Positions 54,219 through 63,846 are shown, counted from the first letter of the stretch. The stretch: DNA of 64,000 nt from Acidobacteriota bacterium (GCA_021778845.1 JAJYBU010000012.1:1-64000); one strand, 5' to 3'. Notes: generated by a model from the letters alone, not told the origin. Numbers and translations: made by a program.

Positions 54219-55271
54219 TTACTGCGCGTCTCTCTTGAATACCTGTTCGGCGAAGAAGTTCTCGATCTTGGCCTGGTCGGTCAGAATCTCCCGATAGGCT
54301 GCCTGCAGGAGCTGGGCGCGGCTGTCGTGGAGTTGCTGGCGGATGCTCTGCTGCACGCGCGGATCAGTCAGTTCACGCTGCCCGGCGGCGTCCTTGCCGA
54401 TGAGCTTGAAGATGGAGTAGCCCACCGGCTTGTGCGTGGTGGGGTCGAACTGTGCAATGATGTCGGTCGTCTGGCCGGCGTTCAGCTTCGTCACAGCGGC
54501 ATAAATAGTGGGATTGGACTTCAGCTGAGTCTCGGTAATGAAGCCCATGTCTCCGCCGTTGGGAGCCGTGTCCGGGCGCTCTGAGAAGTTCGCAGCCAGC
54601 TCGCCAAAGTCCTCGCCCGAGTCGATGCGGTTCTTGATGGCCTGGATCTTCTTGCGTGCCTCGTCGTCGCTGGTGGCCTTGTTGTTCTGCAGATTGCCCG
54701 CCTGCGCGGAGCCCTGATCGGTCACCTCAATCTGGGCCATGTGATATGCGGGCTCGATCAGGTTGAAGTCTGCCTTGTGGGCGTTGTAGTAGTTGGTCAC
54801 ATCGGCGTCGGTAACGGTGATGCGGGAGTTGATCTCCTTGTTGAGCAGCTTGGTCTGCGTGAGGCTGCGGCGCACGTCGCGCTTGAGCTCGTCGAGGGTA
54901 AGATTGGCAGCCTTGAGCTTGGCCTGAAACTGATCCTCTGTGTAGGGCGCTTTCATCTCCGCGAGCTTGGCGTCGACCTCTGCATCCGTGGCGGTCAGGC
55001 CCTCCTTGGCGGCGCGCTGATCGATGATTCCCTCGATGATCAACGTATGCAGGATGTTGAGCTTGAGCGAGTCGGCCTGGTCGGGCGAGGGCGTCTGCTG
55101 CTGCGGATTCGTCGCCAGTTGAGCGCTGTACGCCTTATCAACATCGGTCTGGAAGATTGGATGACCGTTGACTGTGGCCACGACCCCCTGCTGAGGGCCT
55201 TTATGGCATCCGGCGAGGAGGACGAGCGCGGACGCGAGGATAAAGCTGATCGTGCGGGCGGACTTAGGCAT
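54219..55271 (-). CDS. peptidyl-prolyl cis-trans isomerase lipoprotein (SurA/PrsA-like)
   Basis: 350 residues. Lipoprotein signal (FILASALVLLAGC). SurA-type N-domain (VVATVNGHPIFQTDVDKAY ... LHTLIIEGIIDQRAAKEGL) and one parvulin domain (YHMAQIEVTD, RIDSGEDFGELAANFSERPDTAPNGGDMGFIT). It likely helps outer-membrane proteins fold; lptD is encoded 4 kb upstream on the same strand. It follows serA by 49 nt. Confidence 0.88.
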   Translation of the reverse strand: MPKSARTISFILASALVLLAGCHKGPQQGVVATVNGHPIFQTDVDKAYSAQLATNPQQQTPSPDQADSLKLNILHTLIIEGIIDQRAAKEGLTATDAEVDAKLAEMKAPYTEDQFQAKLKAANLTLDELKRDVRRSLTQTKLLNKEINSRITVTDADVTNYYNAHKADFNLIEPAYHMAQIEVTDQGSAQAGNLQNNKATSDDEARKKIQAIKNRIDSGEDFGELAANFSERPDTAPNGGDMGFITETQLKSNPTIYAAVTKLNAGQTTDIIAQFDPTTHKPVGYSIFKLIGKDAAGQRELTDPRVQQSIRQQLHDSRAQLLQAAYREILTDQAKIENFFAEQVFKRDAQ

Positions 55272-55320
55272 CGGGGACGGATTCCTGACGCTGCGGGGTA
55301 ATGTTCGCAGCCTGTTAAGT

Positions 55321-57006
55321 TTACAACTTCCCGAGTTCGACGGTGCGGACGCTGGTAATCGCGTCCACCTGACGCAGGGCGATGAGGGCCTGCTCGAGCT
55401 CGGGGTGGATGGAGGTTGGGCCGCCGGATGGAGTCATATCCAACTGCACGACAGCAAGAGCGTGGCCTGCGCCGGCTGCCGAACCCTTGGCGGGTTTGGC
55501 GCGGCCGAGCGCGAAGCTGGCGATATTGAGTTTCGCTTCGCCGAGGATCGTTCCAATGCGTCCGATGACGCCCGGAACATCCTGGTTGCGGATGATGACG
55601 AGCGTTCCGGAGAGCTCTGCCTCGATGTCGATGCCATCGTAGCTGAGCAGCCGCGGCGAGTGACCATGCAGCACGGTCGCGAGGCCGGTCCACGTGCCCT
55701 GCTCGTCGCCACCAGCGGTCTTGCGGGTCCAGTGCAGGGTCAGGCGGAGGGTCGCGCCGGTGCCGCCGGAGATCTGCTCGCGCTTGTCCTCCTGCACGCG
55801 CAGGCCGCGTTCTGCGGCGGCGGCATAGGCGTTGATGCGGTTGACGCCGTCGGCGCCGTGCAGCACCCCGGCGATCGCCGCGTTGCGGATCATCTCGGTC
55901 TTCAACTGTGCGAGACGGCCGTTGTAGGTCAGCGAGATGCTCTCGATATTGCCCAGCGCGGTGTTGCTGCTGCCGGTGCCGCCGGCGTGGCCCAGCAGTT
56001 GGCCGAGGCGCGATGCCATCTCGATATACGGCGAGAGCTCGGCGTATTCCTCTTCCGTCAGCGAGGCGACATTGATGGCGTTCTGCACCACGCCCAGCTT
56101 GAGGTAGTCGCGAACCTGGTTGGCGAGCTGAATCCCGATAGCCTCCTGAGCCTCGTCGGTGGAGCCGCCAATGTGCGGCGAGAGCAGGATGTTGTCCAGC
56201 GAGAAGTAGGGTGACTCCTTCAGCGGCTCCTTGCGGAAGACGTCGAGCGCGGCTCCGGCGACTTGGCCGGAGGCGAGTGCCTCGGCGAGCGCTTCGTCAA
56301 CGATGAGCTCGCCGCGCGCGCAGTTCACGATGCGAACGCCCTTCTTCATGGTGGCGATCGATTTCTGATTGATAAGGCCCTCGGTCTGCGGGGTGAGCCC
56401 GACATGCAGCGAGAGGAAGTCGGAACTGGAGAGCACCTCTTCGAGCGACAGCAGCGCGACCTGATTCTCGCGCGCGATGACGGGAGCGATGAACGGATCG
56501 TAGCCGATGACCGTCATGCCGAAGGCCTGGGCGCGGCGGGCAACCTCCAGCCCAACGCGGCCGAGACCGATGATGCCCAGCATCTTACCGCGCAGCTCTG
56601 AACCTTGTAACGATTTCTTCTCCCACTTTCCAGCGTGCATGGTGACGTTGGCGCGGGGAATGCCGCGGGCCATCGAGATCATGAGGCCAAGCGTGAGCTC
56701 GGCGACGGCTACCGCGTTGGCGCCGGGGGTGTTCATCACAACGATGCCGCGGCGCGTGGCCTCGTCGGCGTCGATGTTGTCCACGCCCACGCCGGCGCGG
56801 CCGATGATGCGCAGCTTCGGCGCGGCGGCGAGCAGGGCGGCGTCGGCCTGAACCGCCGAGCGGACGATCAGCGCGTCGGCGTCGGCCAGCTCCGCGGGCA
56901 GGCCGCCGGGTGCGATCTGGTCAGCGGTGACGACGTTCCATCCGGGCTCTTCCTGGAAGATGGCGAGTGTGGCGGGTGAGACCTTTTCTGCGAGAACGAT
57001 CTTCAA
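55321..57006 (-). CDS. serA: D-3-phosphoglycerate dehydrogenase, long form
   Basis: 561 residues from a TTG at 57006 with GGAG 7 nt upstream (LKIVLAEKVSP...); the longer track ORF crosses the conserved leader. First enzyme of serine synthesis. Substrate and NAD domains: IIGRAGVGVDNIDADEATRRG, LGIIGLGRVGLEVARRA, VNCARGELIVDEALAEAL, and catalytic His in LSPHIGGSTDEAQ. Then an ASB (intervening) domain and a C-terminal ACT domain (LVIIRNQDVPGVIGRIGTILGEAKLNI) that binds serine in related enzymes. Confidence 0.94.
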   Translation of the reverse strand: MKIVLAEKVSPATLAIFQEEPGWNVVTADQIAPGGLPAELADADALIVRSAVQADAALLAAAPKLRIIGRAGVGVDNIDADEATRRGIVVMNTPGANAVAVAELTLGLMISMARGIPRANVTMHAGKWEKKSLQGSELRGKMLGIIGLGRVGLEVARRAQAFGMTVIGYDPFIAPVIARENQVALLSLEEVLSSSDFLSLHVGLTPQTEGLINQKSIATMKKGVRIVNCARGELIVDEALAEALASGQVAGAALDVFRKEPLKESPYFSLDNILLSPHIGGSTDEAQEAIGIQLANQVRDYLKLGVVQNAINVASLTEEEYAELSPYIEMASRLGQLLGHAGGTGSSNTALGNIESISLTYNGRLAQLKTEMIRNAAIAGVLHGADGVNRINAYAAAAERGLRVQEDKREQISGGTGATLRLTLHWTRKTAGGDEQGTWTGLATVLHGHSPRLLSYDGIDIEAELSGTLVIIRNQDVPGVIGRIGTILGEAKLNIASFALGRAKPAKGSAAGAGHALAVVQLDMTPSGGPTSIHPELEQALIALRQVDAITSVRTVELGKL

Positions 57007-57180
57007 ATACGGCTCCAGTATGGTTGGGGCGCGGATGCGCAACCCTACTAGTGTACTTCGGGACGGGCGTCTGGTCCGACGGTTGCCAGTGCTCGTTCTG
57101 AGCCCCCCTGATTCCGATTGGCCGATGCGAACGAGGTGCGAGCCGCCGCTGTGCCGCTGCTGGCCGGGAACGCCCGCACG

Positions 57181-57302
57181 CCCCCCTCCCCTCCCCCCCC
57201 ATACTTTTTCGTCTAAAGTATTCCATTCAGGTGAGTTGCGGGGGGGGTTGGCTGCAAAGTATTCCATTCAGGAGGGTTGCGGGTAAGCTATTCCATTCGT
57301 TG
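57181..57302 (-). promoter_or_regulatory. conserved leader block 2 upstream of serA
   Basis: Read on the minus strand: CCCGCAACCCTCCTGAATGG, AATACTTT, a second similar unit, then ACTTTAGACGAAAAAGT and a G8-A-G4-A-G6 run. ATTCCATTC occurs three times on the plus strand about 30 nt apart, so the unit is partly tandem here. Homologous to 30721-30830. Confidence 0.65.
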
Positions 57303-57381
57303 AGGTTAGGTTCTGCGCGGACGGCGGGAGGCTTCGCCTACAGGGCGACGGAGCTGGTGCGGGGGCTTGATGGGGATGGGT

Positions 57382-57455
57382 CTAGTTAAATTTTACGCGC
57401 GCGGCGGGGGTAACTATGCCAGGTTGGCGAGAGAGAAATCGGCAGTGTTCACAGG
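57382..57455 (-). promoter_or_regulatory. conserved leader block 1 upstream of serA
   Basis: On the minus strand: GAACACTGCCGATTTCTCTC, then TGGCATAGTTACCCCC and TAAAAT 20 nt after TGGCAT. Aligns with the scpB and hscB blocks. Confidence 0.65.
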
Positions 57456-57618
57456 GGTTTTGTGCAGATTGGGGCGGCGAGGGGGTTGACACGCGAGTTT
57501 TGGGCTGTTTTCGACGAAATTATTTTTGGGAACAGCGAGTTCCGCCCCTCGCGTCGTCGCGAGCCCCACAAAGTATCAAGCACAGGGCCCCCGACGTTTG
57601 CTGAGAGGGCCGTTGGCA

Positions 57619-57650
57619 GACCCCGGGTCCGTGAATTTGGACGCGGGGTC
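57619..57650. repeat. REP-like palindrome after the DsbA-like gene
   Basis: GACCCCG-GG-TCC, loop GTGAATTT, GGA-CG-CGGGGTC. It shares CCCCGGGTCC with the two palindromes flanking the RAYT gene and may be a third, diverged copy. Confidence 0.5.
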
Positions 57651-57671
57651 GCGCTTGTCGTGCAGGGTTGG

Positions 57672-58685
57672 CTATTTCGTCGGGGCGGGGGATGCTGGCG
57701 ACGTGGCTGCGGGGGGTGCCGGTGGAGTGATTCCCTCGGAGCGCAGGGCGTCGTCGATCACGCCGAAGATGTAGTCGATGGGTAGCGCGCCCTCGATCTT
57801 TTCGCCGTTGATGAACATGGTGGGCGTGGACTCCACGTGCAGCGAGTTGGCGAGTTGCTTGGAGGCTTCTACGGCGGAGGGATCCTGCTTGACGATGCAG
57901 GCGTTGAGCGTGGCGGCGTCCACGTGATGCGCAGCGCCCTGATCGCGGGTGAGTTTGTCGAGCTGCGTGATGGCGCGGTCGAGGGTGTGCGCGGGCTTGT
58001 CGGACTTGGCGTCGCCGGGCGTGGCGGCTGCCGGATCCTTGCCGATGTCCTCGGCGTGGGTGTGGATGTAGTCGACGAGGCTCCAATAGCCTTCAGGGGA
58101 CTGCGCGGCGAGGCAGTTGACGTCGATGGCCGCGTGCATGGCCCAGGGATGCTGGTCGAGCGGGAAGTCGCGGTAGACGATGCGGACCTTGTCGCCGTAA
58201 CGGTTGGTGATGGCGGGGAAGATGGTCTGGTGGAGGCGGGCGCAGAAGGGGCACTCGAGGTCGTCGAAGTTGACCATGATGACGGGCGCGGTGGGCGGGC
58301 CGCCGCGGAAGGGACGGCCGGCGTCGGAGACCATGGTGCGGGGGTCGGCGGAGATGTCGTACTTGATGAACTGCGCGATGGTCTTGCCGTCGTCGGAGAT
58401 GAGGAAGTTGATGGGGTGCGCGGACTTGTCGTCGGCTGTGAGAGTGACGGTGATGGTGTGGTAGCCGGGGATGTCCGAGGGCTGCGCGGGGCCGATGCTG
58501 ATGGTCGATCCGGGCGGGAGCTGCGCCTTCTCGCGAAGCAGCACGTCAACGCGATGCGCGACCGCGGGAGACAACTGCGCGCCGGTCTCGATCTTTGTCG
58601 CAGCAGGAATTTGGGCGCGGCAGCCGAACGAGGTGAGGATGGCGGCGAGGAAGAGGGGGGCCAGACGGCGAGGGGTAAACAACAT
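57672..58685 (-). CDS. DsbA-like thioredoxin-fold exported protein
   Basis: 337 residues from the ATG at 58685. Signal/lipobox (LAPLFLAAILTSFGC), an N-terminal domain of about 130 residues of unknown type, then a DsbA-type fold: VNFDDLECPFCARLHQTIFP with CPFC as redox site, YRDFPLDQHPWAMHAA, and VESTPTMFINGEKIEGALP with the cis-Pro. A Pro/Ala tail ends it. It may oxidise or isomerise envelope disulfides. It begins 7 nt after the RAYT stop. Confidence 0.88.
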   Translation of the reverse strand: MLFTPRRLAPLFLAAILTSFGCRAQIPAATKIETGAQLSPAVAHRVDVLLREKAQLPPGSTISIGPAQPSDIPGYHTITVTLTADDKSAHPINFLISDDGKTIAQFIKYDISADPRTMVSDAGRPFRGGPPTAPVIMVNFDDLECPFCARLHQTIFPAITNRYGDKVRIVYRDFPLDQHPWAMHAAIDVNCLAAQSPEGYWSLVDYIHTHAEDIGKDPAAATPGDAKSDKPAHTLDRAITQLDKLTRDQGAAHHVDAATLNACIVKQDPSAVEASKQLANSLHVESTPTMFINGEKIEGALPIDYIFGVIDDALRSEGITPPAPPAATSPASPAPTK

Positions 58686-58692
58686 GCCTTGA

Positions 58693-59277
58693 TTATCGCA
58701 GTTCAGGCTGACCATATGGTGGATCCGGCCATGGGGGTGCCCCGGGTCCCGCTTCTGGAACCCGGGCCTCGGCTGCACGCTGCCTGCGCAACGCAGTCCA
58801 AGGCGATTCCACTTCAACCCCTCTCAGGCTGCCCGTCGCGTAATGGTCGAAGCTCGACCACAGCCAGTCTTCCGGCTTCTGGACGAAGGAACGCTCGACC
58901 GGATTGCGGTGCATGTAGCGGAGCTTCTCGATGCGCTTCTCTTCTGTGAAGACGTTGAAGTCGTAGTACCTCTGCTCCCAGAATGGGCGTCGGTTTTGTC
59001 GAAGCGCGACGGAGAGCTTGATCGCCTTCATCACGTCGGCGATGGTCTTGTGTTCGGGCTCGCTGATGAGGATGTGGACGCGGTTGGGCATGACTACGTA
59101 GCCGGTGATCCAGAAGCTACATCGGATGCGTGTTCTTTCCAAGGCATCTTCAACCAGAGTGCGAGCTGAGGGTGTTTGCAGGTACGGGCGACGACCGTGG
59201 CAGATGAAGGTGATGAAGTGCAGATTGCCTGTGTGGTGGAGTCGTACGAGTCCGGTCGGTATGGGCAGAGCATACAC
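58693..59277 (-). CDS. REP-associated tyrosine transposase (RAYT), IS200-like
   Basis: 194 residues from a GTG start that lies inside a palindrome. HFITFICHGRRPYL, ITGYVVMPNRVHILISEP, ADVMKAIKLS and KLRYMHRNPVERSFV (Tyr) match Y1 transposases of the RAYT type. The metal motif should be HuH (NHVH); here it reads NRVH, so one catalytic His is Arg. The C-terminal 25 residues are encoded by a REP palindrome. It could be inactive or act only by binding. IS605 partners are absent. Confidence 0.85.
   Translation of the reverse strand: MYALPIPTGLVRLHHTGNLHFITFICHGRRPYLQTPSARTLVEDALERTRIRCSFWITGYVVMPNRVHILISEPEHKTIADVMKAIKLSVALRQNRRPFWEQRYYDFNVFTEEKRIEKLRYMHRNPVERSFVQKPEDWLWSSFDHYATGSLRGVEVESPWTALRRQRAAEARVPEAGPGAPPWPDPPYGQPELR
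58733..58767. repeat. REP palindrome at the 3' end of the RAYT gene
   Basis: GGGTGCCCCGGGTCC, a 7-nt loop, GGAACCCGGG: a hairpin with one bulge inside the RAYT coding end. Confidence 0.7.
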
Positions 59278-59309
59278 CCGGGTCCGAAAATCCGGACCCG
59301 GGGCACCCC
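59277..59309. repeat. REP palindrome at the 5' end of the RAYT gene
   Basis: CCCGGGTCCG-AAAATC-CGGACCCGGG, a perfect 10-bp stem, then GCACCCC. Its complement carries the same 15-mer GGGTGCCCCGGGTCC as the 3' copy, so the two form an inverted pair around the gene. Confidence 0.75.
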
Positions 59310-59345
59310 GTTCGCCGGGATGAAATAGGTGTGGGCGGATTGCGG

Positions 59346-62165
59346 TTAGAAGAGGGATTCGGCGCGGCGCAGGCTGCCGGCGGTGCCGATGTTGGCCAGG
59401 GTGAAGTTGAAGCTGTAGGCGCTCTCGTCGCGGATTGTGCCGAGGCTGTAACGGCGATACTCCACCGCGAGGCCGCAGCAGTTCCAGTTGTAGTTGGCCT
59501 GGACGCTGATGTACTGGGCGCTGCCGTGGCTAAGGTCGATGCCGGCGGAGACGGCGCTGGACAGGCCGGCCTGGTTGGGCTCGCCGTAGCCCAGCAGAAA
59601 ACGCGTCTGCGAGAAGTTTGCGATGGGAGACGAGGTGAGCGCCGTGACAATGTTGGTGGTGTAGTTGACGACCTCGGAGTAGGTCCGTCCGGGAGCGTTG
59701 AGGCGTGCGTAGGAGAAGCCGCCGAAGAAGCGACCCTGGTGCAGGTCGAGGAATGTGTTCGAGCTCAGGAACTTTTTGCTGCGGGTGTCGAAGTCGAAGT
59801 CCCAGGCGATGTCGGCATGGCTGGAGGTACGAAAGCGCATGCGGGACTTGAGCGGAGAGGTATTGCTCGGCCGGGTGAGGAAGGCGATGCCGGAGAAGTC
59901 CAGCGTAGTGTCAAAGATGTTGCGGCGCTTATCGATGACGGCGTTGCCGAAGGTGGGATCGAAGAAGTGCTTCTGGGTGAGCACCCAACTGAACCACTCC
60001 TGCTGCGGCGGGAGGGCGGTGGAGGGAGCGCAGGGGTCGGGCTTGCGGGGATGGGTGCGGAGGGGCAGGTCGGGCGCGGCGGCCGCAACGTTGGCAACAC
60101 CGTTCACGTCTGGACTGGCGCGCTCGTCGGGATTGAGAGCGTCTGCTGCCGGCGTGGGCTGAGAGGCGCTGCCGAAGCCGGAGGTCGAAGCGTTGGCCGG
60201 AGACGGCGTTGCCGGGCAGCCGGGCTTCGCGGGAGTGGGCTTCGACGTGTGGGGTCGAAAGTAAAGGTGCTGGGTCACGCCGTACTGGAGTTCGTTGGTG
60301 TCGCTGGCGAGATCGATCGTGTCGAAGCGGAGGACGTTGAGGAAGTTGCTAATGCCGCGGACGTTGCGATACGTGATCTCGGGCTCGATGGTGTGACGGA
60401 CCTGGTCACCGAAGATCCGGCGCCAGCGGGCGGGCACGGTGAAGGTGCGCTCAACGGCGGGCGGGCGCAGGTCGAGCGTGAAGTTGACGTCCATGCGGTT
60501 GATGGGAACGCTCTGCTCGATGGGCGTGGCGGTGCTGCTGTAGGGCGCCTCGCGAGAACGGCTGTAGGCGGTCTCGCGGACCCCGGCCGTGGCCATCGCA
60601 TGCCAACCTTCGAAGCGCAGCGGAAGCGAGACCTGCGGGCTGAGATCGAAGCGCCAGGTGATGCCGGCGGTGGCGAAGTTTGGCTGCACGCGCTTCAGTC
60701 CTGCGGAAGACCCGCTGACGCTCCAGAACAGCGGCGTGCCCGGAATGGGGTGGTCCAGCCCCGTGAAGTCAATCGACGGAGCGTGGTAGATCTTGATCTC
60801 TTCGCTGGGGCTGAAGTCGGTCTGCACGATCTTCAGGCCCTCGTAGCGATCGACGCGCGCGTCGGCGGAGTAGCCGTTTTTCTGATCGGTGAGATACACC
60901 ACGGAGTTGATGTCGGTGCTGACGGACTGGTTGAAGTTGTTGGTGAAGACCTCGCGGTAGATGAAGCTGCTGAGGTACTCGGCGTCCCCGGCGGCGCGAA
61001 CGTGGGGAGAGAAACGGCGGTGGAAACTCGCTGTAATGTCCACTCCGCCCTGGTTGTTGAACACGCTCACCGATGCGCCCTGGGCGTTGATGCCGGGAGC
61101 ATAGAAGCCACGATCCTGAAGCGCGGAGAACTGCACGTTGAAGTAGTTGTCATCAGAACCGCGATAACGGAAGCTGCCGTTTTCAGAGTAGCCGCGGAGG
61201 GAGTAATAGAGGATGCCCAGCGTGAGATCCGCGGAGGGCCCGAGCACCAGGTAGTACTGCTCTCCGACGGTGACGCCCTTTGAACCGGTGCCCTTGCTGG
61301 CGCTGGAGTAGCCGAGCGCCGGAATCAGAAACCCGGACTGGCGCTGCTGGCTGTCGACCGGGTGAGACACGTAGGGGAGAAACAGCAGCGGCACGCTGAG
61401 CACCCGGAAGGTGGAGTACGCCGCCGTCGCCTTGCCGTTATTCATGGCGATCTTGTTGGCAACGATCTGCCAGTCGGGGTGCGGCAGAAGGCAGGTGGTG
61501 ACAGAGCCGTTGTACACGGTGTAATCCATCGGCCCGCTCTTGACCACGATGCGGCCTTCGAACAGAAATGGATTGGAGTTCTGGTAGCCCGCGACATGAG
61601 AGGAGTTGCCCGACGCAATGCCGGCGTTCGTCGTAGTGACCACGGGCGCGGCATCGGCATGAAACTTGCCCACCGATCCGTGGACATCGTAGAAGCGGCC
61701 CGTTGCGGTGCGCAGGTTATAGGTGCCGTGCGTGGCTTCGATGTGCTCGTCATTCTCGCCGCCGGTGAGCTCGACGTGGCCGTCGGCGGTGACGTCGTCG
61801 GTGGCGTGGTTGTAGGTGAGCGTGTCGGCGTGCAGGATGTGGTCACCGTAGGTCAGCACCACCTTGCCAAACGCGTAGGACATGTCCCCGTGCCTGGACT
61901 GGATGTCGCTCTCGAGGATCGCCGTCTCGGGTGCCTTGGATGGCGGCAGCGGCAATGCGTGAGGAACGGTGGAGAGGTCGGGCTCGGCGGCAGGAGATTG
62001 CGCTGCAGAGGTGCTCTGGGACAGAGGATCGATGCTCTGCGGCATGTTCTGATTTGGGACCGAAGCGCTGGGGGGTTCCTCTGTCGTTACGCCCTGTGCA
62101 CGTAGATGTGGATGACCCGAGGCGACGAGGATGGTACTTATGAACAGAGGGATGAGTCGAAACAT
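59346..62165 (-). CDS. lptD: LPS-assembly protein LptD
   Basis: 939 residues from the ATG at 62165 (the track start is longer), with signal MFRLIPLFISTILVASGHP. An N-terminal OstA jellyroll (GDMSYAFGKVVLTYGDHILHADTLTYNHATDDVTADGHVELTG) feeds a large barrel (VPLLFLPYVSHPVDSQQRQSGFLIPALGYSSASKG) ending in an aromatic residue. It inserts lipopolysaccharide in the outer leaflet. About 100 Pro/Ala-rich residues in the barrel (KPTPAKPGCPATPSPANAST) form an unusual loop. This implies a true LPS-bearing outer membrane. Confidence 0.93.
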   Translation of the reverse strand: MFRLIPLFISTILVASGHPHLRAQGVTTEEPPSASVPNQNMPQSIDPLSQSTSAAQSPAAEPDLSTVPHALPLPPSKAPETAILESDIQSRHGDMSYAFGKVVLTYGDHILHADTLTYNHATDDVTADGHVELTGGENDEHIEATHGTYNLRTATGRFYDVHGSVGKFHADAAPVVTTTNAGIASGNSSHVAGYQNSNPFLFEGRIVVKSGPMDYTVYNGSVTTCLLPHPDWQIVANKIAMNNGKATAAYSTFRVLSVPLLFLPYVSHPVDSQQRQSGFLIPALGYSSASKGTGSKGVTVGEQYYLVLGPSADLTLGILYYSLRGYSENGSFRYRGSDDNYFNVQFSALQDRGFYAPGINAQGASVSVFNNQGGVDITASFHRRFSPHVRAAGDAEYLSSFIYREVFTNNFNQSVSTDINSVVYLTDQKNGYSADARVDRYEGLKIVQTDFSPSEEIKIYHAPSIDFTGLDHPIPGTPLFWSVSGSSAGLKRVQPNFATAGITWRFDLSPQVSLPLRFEGWHAMATAGVRETAYSRSREAPYSSTATPIEQSVPINRMDVNFTLDLRPPAVERTFTVPARWRRIFGDQVRHTIEPEITYRNVRGISNFLNVLRFDTIDLASDTNELQYGVTQHLYFRPHTSKPTPAKPGCPATPSPANASTSGFGSASQPTPAADALNPDERASPDVNGVANVAAAAPDLPLRTHPRKPDPCAPSTALPPQQEWFSWVLTQKHFFDPTFGNAVIDKRRNIFDTTLDFSGIAFLTRPSNTSPLKSRMRFRTSSHADIAWDFDFDTRSKKFLSSNTFLDLHQGRFFGGFSYARLNAPGRTYSEVVNYTTNIVTALTSSPIANFSQTRFLLGYGEPNQAGLSSAVSAGIDLSHGSAQYISVQANYNWNCCGLAVEYRRYSLGTIRDESAYSFNFTLANIGTAGSLRRAESLF

Positions 62166-62322
62166 TCTTCCCGGCAACTGGAAATGGCCCCGCGCGCGAT
62201 CGCTGGAAGTGTTGGTGCCGCAGGCTTGGATGAGACGGTCCACTGTTTCGAGATTAGACGATTCCTGGACGTCACTGGTTTGGTTTTGAAAATTTGGGCA
62301 ATAGAAGCAAGGACAAGTGACA

Positions 62323-63846
62323 ATGAGCAGTGCGGCGCAACGCGAAGAAACCTCCGAGAGCTACCAGTCGACGGGCACCGAGGGCGGGGCCGTGCTGAAG
62401 CAGTTGGCGGCAGAGCGGCTGGCGGCGCATCGCAACCGGCGAGCCGTGGTGGAAGGCCGCGAGGCGCAGGCCAGGCGTGAGCAGGCCGAGGAGCAAGCCG
62501 TGATCCGGGTGCAGGCGCGGCGCGAGGCGGCCCGCGCAGAGGGTCATCCGGACGCTTCACGCGTGCGGGACGCAGTCGCCGCGCGCTATCAACAGAGCCA
62601 GAGTTATCGCGAGTTTCTTGCCGCAGAGTCACAGCGCGCACTCGACAAGGCACACGCCGAGGCTGAGATCGCAACGCGCAACGCGAAGGCACTTGCTGCC
62701 GCGCAGCGTGAACTTCTGGACGAGATGGCGCAATGGCCCCAAGCGGAATCGGCTGTCCCTGCGGGAGCGGAAGAGTTATTCCATGAGCCGGCGATGCGCG
62801 AAGAGCTGCCGCTGCTGGAGATGGTTGAGCGGCGTGAAGACGTTTTGCCAACGAGTACCGCGGTGATCGCAGAAGACCAACGCGCAACCGCAGAAAGCCA
62901 ACGCGCGAGGAAGAAAGCGCGCGACGAAGAGAGCTTCAACTTCTCTTCCGCGCTACTATCCTCTGCAACCATGCAGCCAGCTCCGTTGCAGGTACGGCTG
63001 CATGGAGACATGGACCTCACCCTTCCCTCCGATACGTTCTACGCGCCGTCGCCAAGAGTTCCTGCGGCCGCCGAAGAACTGGCTGAGCTGGACGAAGAGA
63101 TCGAGTTTCGCAGTGCTCCGGAGTTTGCCGACCTGGTGCTGGAGACTCAATCCATTCCGGGCAATATCATCGAATTTCCACGGCAACTGGTTGCCTCGCG
63201 CAAGGCGCGGCCGCGGCTTGCAGAGGGTCCGCTGCGCGCGGATGGCACACCTGAGCCGCAGCTTCGCATCTTCGAGGTGGAGCCTGCGCAGATCTCGCTG
63301 GAGCCCGAGACGCCCGAGCTCTCGAATGCGCCGGAGTGGCAGGGGCTGCTACTGGGCGCGGGCTCGCCGGTAGAGGCCAGCGCCAGCGTCTCTCCGCAGA
63401 TTGAGTCGCAACTTCAGCTCGATCAGCAACTGTTCGCGGCACCGCTGCAACGGCGCATTCTGTCCGCTGCGCTGGATGCGCTTTGCGTCGCAGCCGGGCT
63501 CGCAGCGTTCTCTGCCGTCGCGTTGAAGATTGCCGGGCAAGCCCTGCGCACTGCTCCTCGCCCCTTGCTGGGTGGTGCGGCCACGGGCACGCTGGTGATC
63601 TTCGCGCTGCTGTACCAACTGCTGTTCTGCACGCTGAACGAAGCCACGCCGGGGATGCGCGCAACACGGCTCGCCTACTGCACCTTCAGCGAGAAGAATC
63701 CCACCCGACGTGCGCTGCGGCGCAGGGTGCTGGCAACGGCACTGGCCGCGTGCCCGCTGGGCCTGGGGCTGGTGTGGATGGCGCTCGACAGCGACCGGCT
63801 GGGGTGGCACGATCGCATATCGCATATGTATCCACGGAGTTATTAG
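62323..63846 (+). CDS. RDD family membrane protein with long N-terminal coiled coil
   Basis: About 507 residues from the ATG at 62323 (a GTG 6 nt earlier is nearer the AAGGA site). Residues 25-140 are Ala/Arg/Glu/Gln-rich and likely coiled coil. A disordered middle follows. The last 120 residues are an RDD domain: LQRRILSAALDALCVAAGLAAFSAV (Arg...Asp-Ala), a second helix, LNEATPGMRATRLAYCTF and a final LDSDRLGWHDRISHMY. RDD proteins are putative transporters or channels. Divergent from lptD with a 157-nt spacer. Confidence 0.8.
   Translation: MSSAAQREETSESYQSTGTEGGAVLKQLAAERLAAHRNRRAVVEGREAQARREQAEEQAVIRVQARREAARAEGHPDASRVRDAVAARYQQSQSYREFLAAESQRALDKAHAEAEIATRNAKALAAAQRELLDEMAQWPQAESAVPAGAEELFHEPAMREELPLLEMVERREDVLPTSTAVIAEDQRATAESQRARKKARDEESFNFSSALLSSATMQPAPLQVRLHGDMDLTLPSDTFYAPSPRVPAAAEELAELDEEIEFRSAPEFADLVLETQSIPGNIIEFPRQLVASRKARPRLAEGPLRADGTPEPQLRIFEVEPAQISLEPETPELSNAPEWQGLLLGAGSPVEASASVSPQIESQLQLDQQLFAAPLQRRILSAALDALCVAAGLAAFSAVALKIAGQALRTAPRPLLGGAATGTLVIFALLYQLLFCTLNEATPGMRATRLAYCTFSEKNPTRRALRRRVLATALAACPLGLGLVWMALDSDRLGWHDRISHMYPRSY

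Larger units (their letters stand above)
57007..57671. other. serA leader region, no gene
   Basis: 665 nt. Contains conserved blocks 2 and 1 (minus strand), a perfect hairpin CTCGCG-TCGT-CGCGAG at 57548-57563, and a REP-like palindrome at 57619. The stretch 57303-57381 between the blocks shows nothing clear. ORF-track entries here are shadows. Confidence 0.7.

Noticed and set aside
57416-57604. 62-residue plus-strand ORF
   Set aside because: It starts inside conserved block 1 and shows no domain or ribosome site; likely chance.
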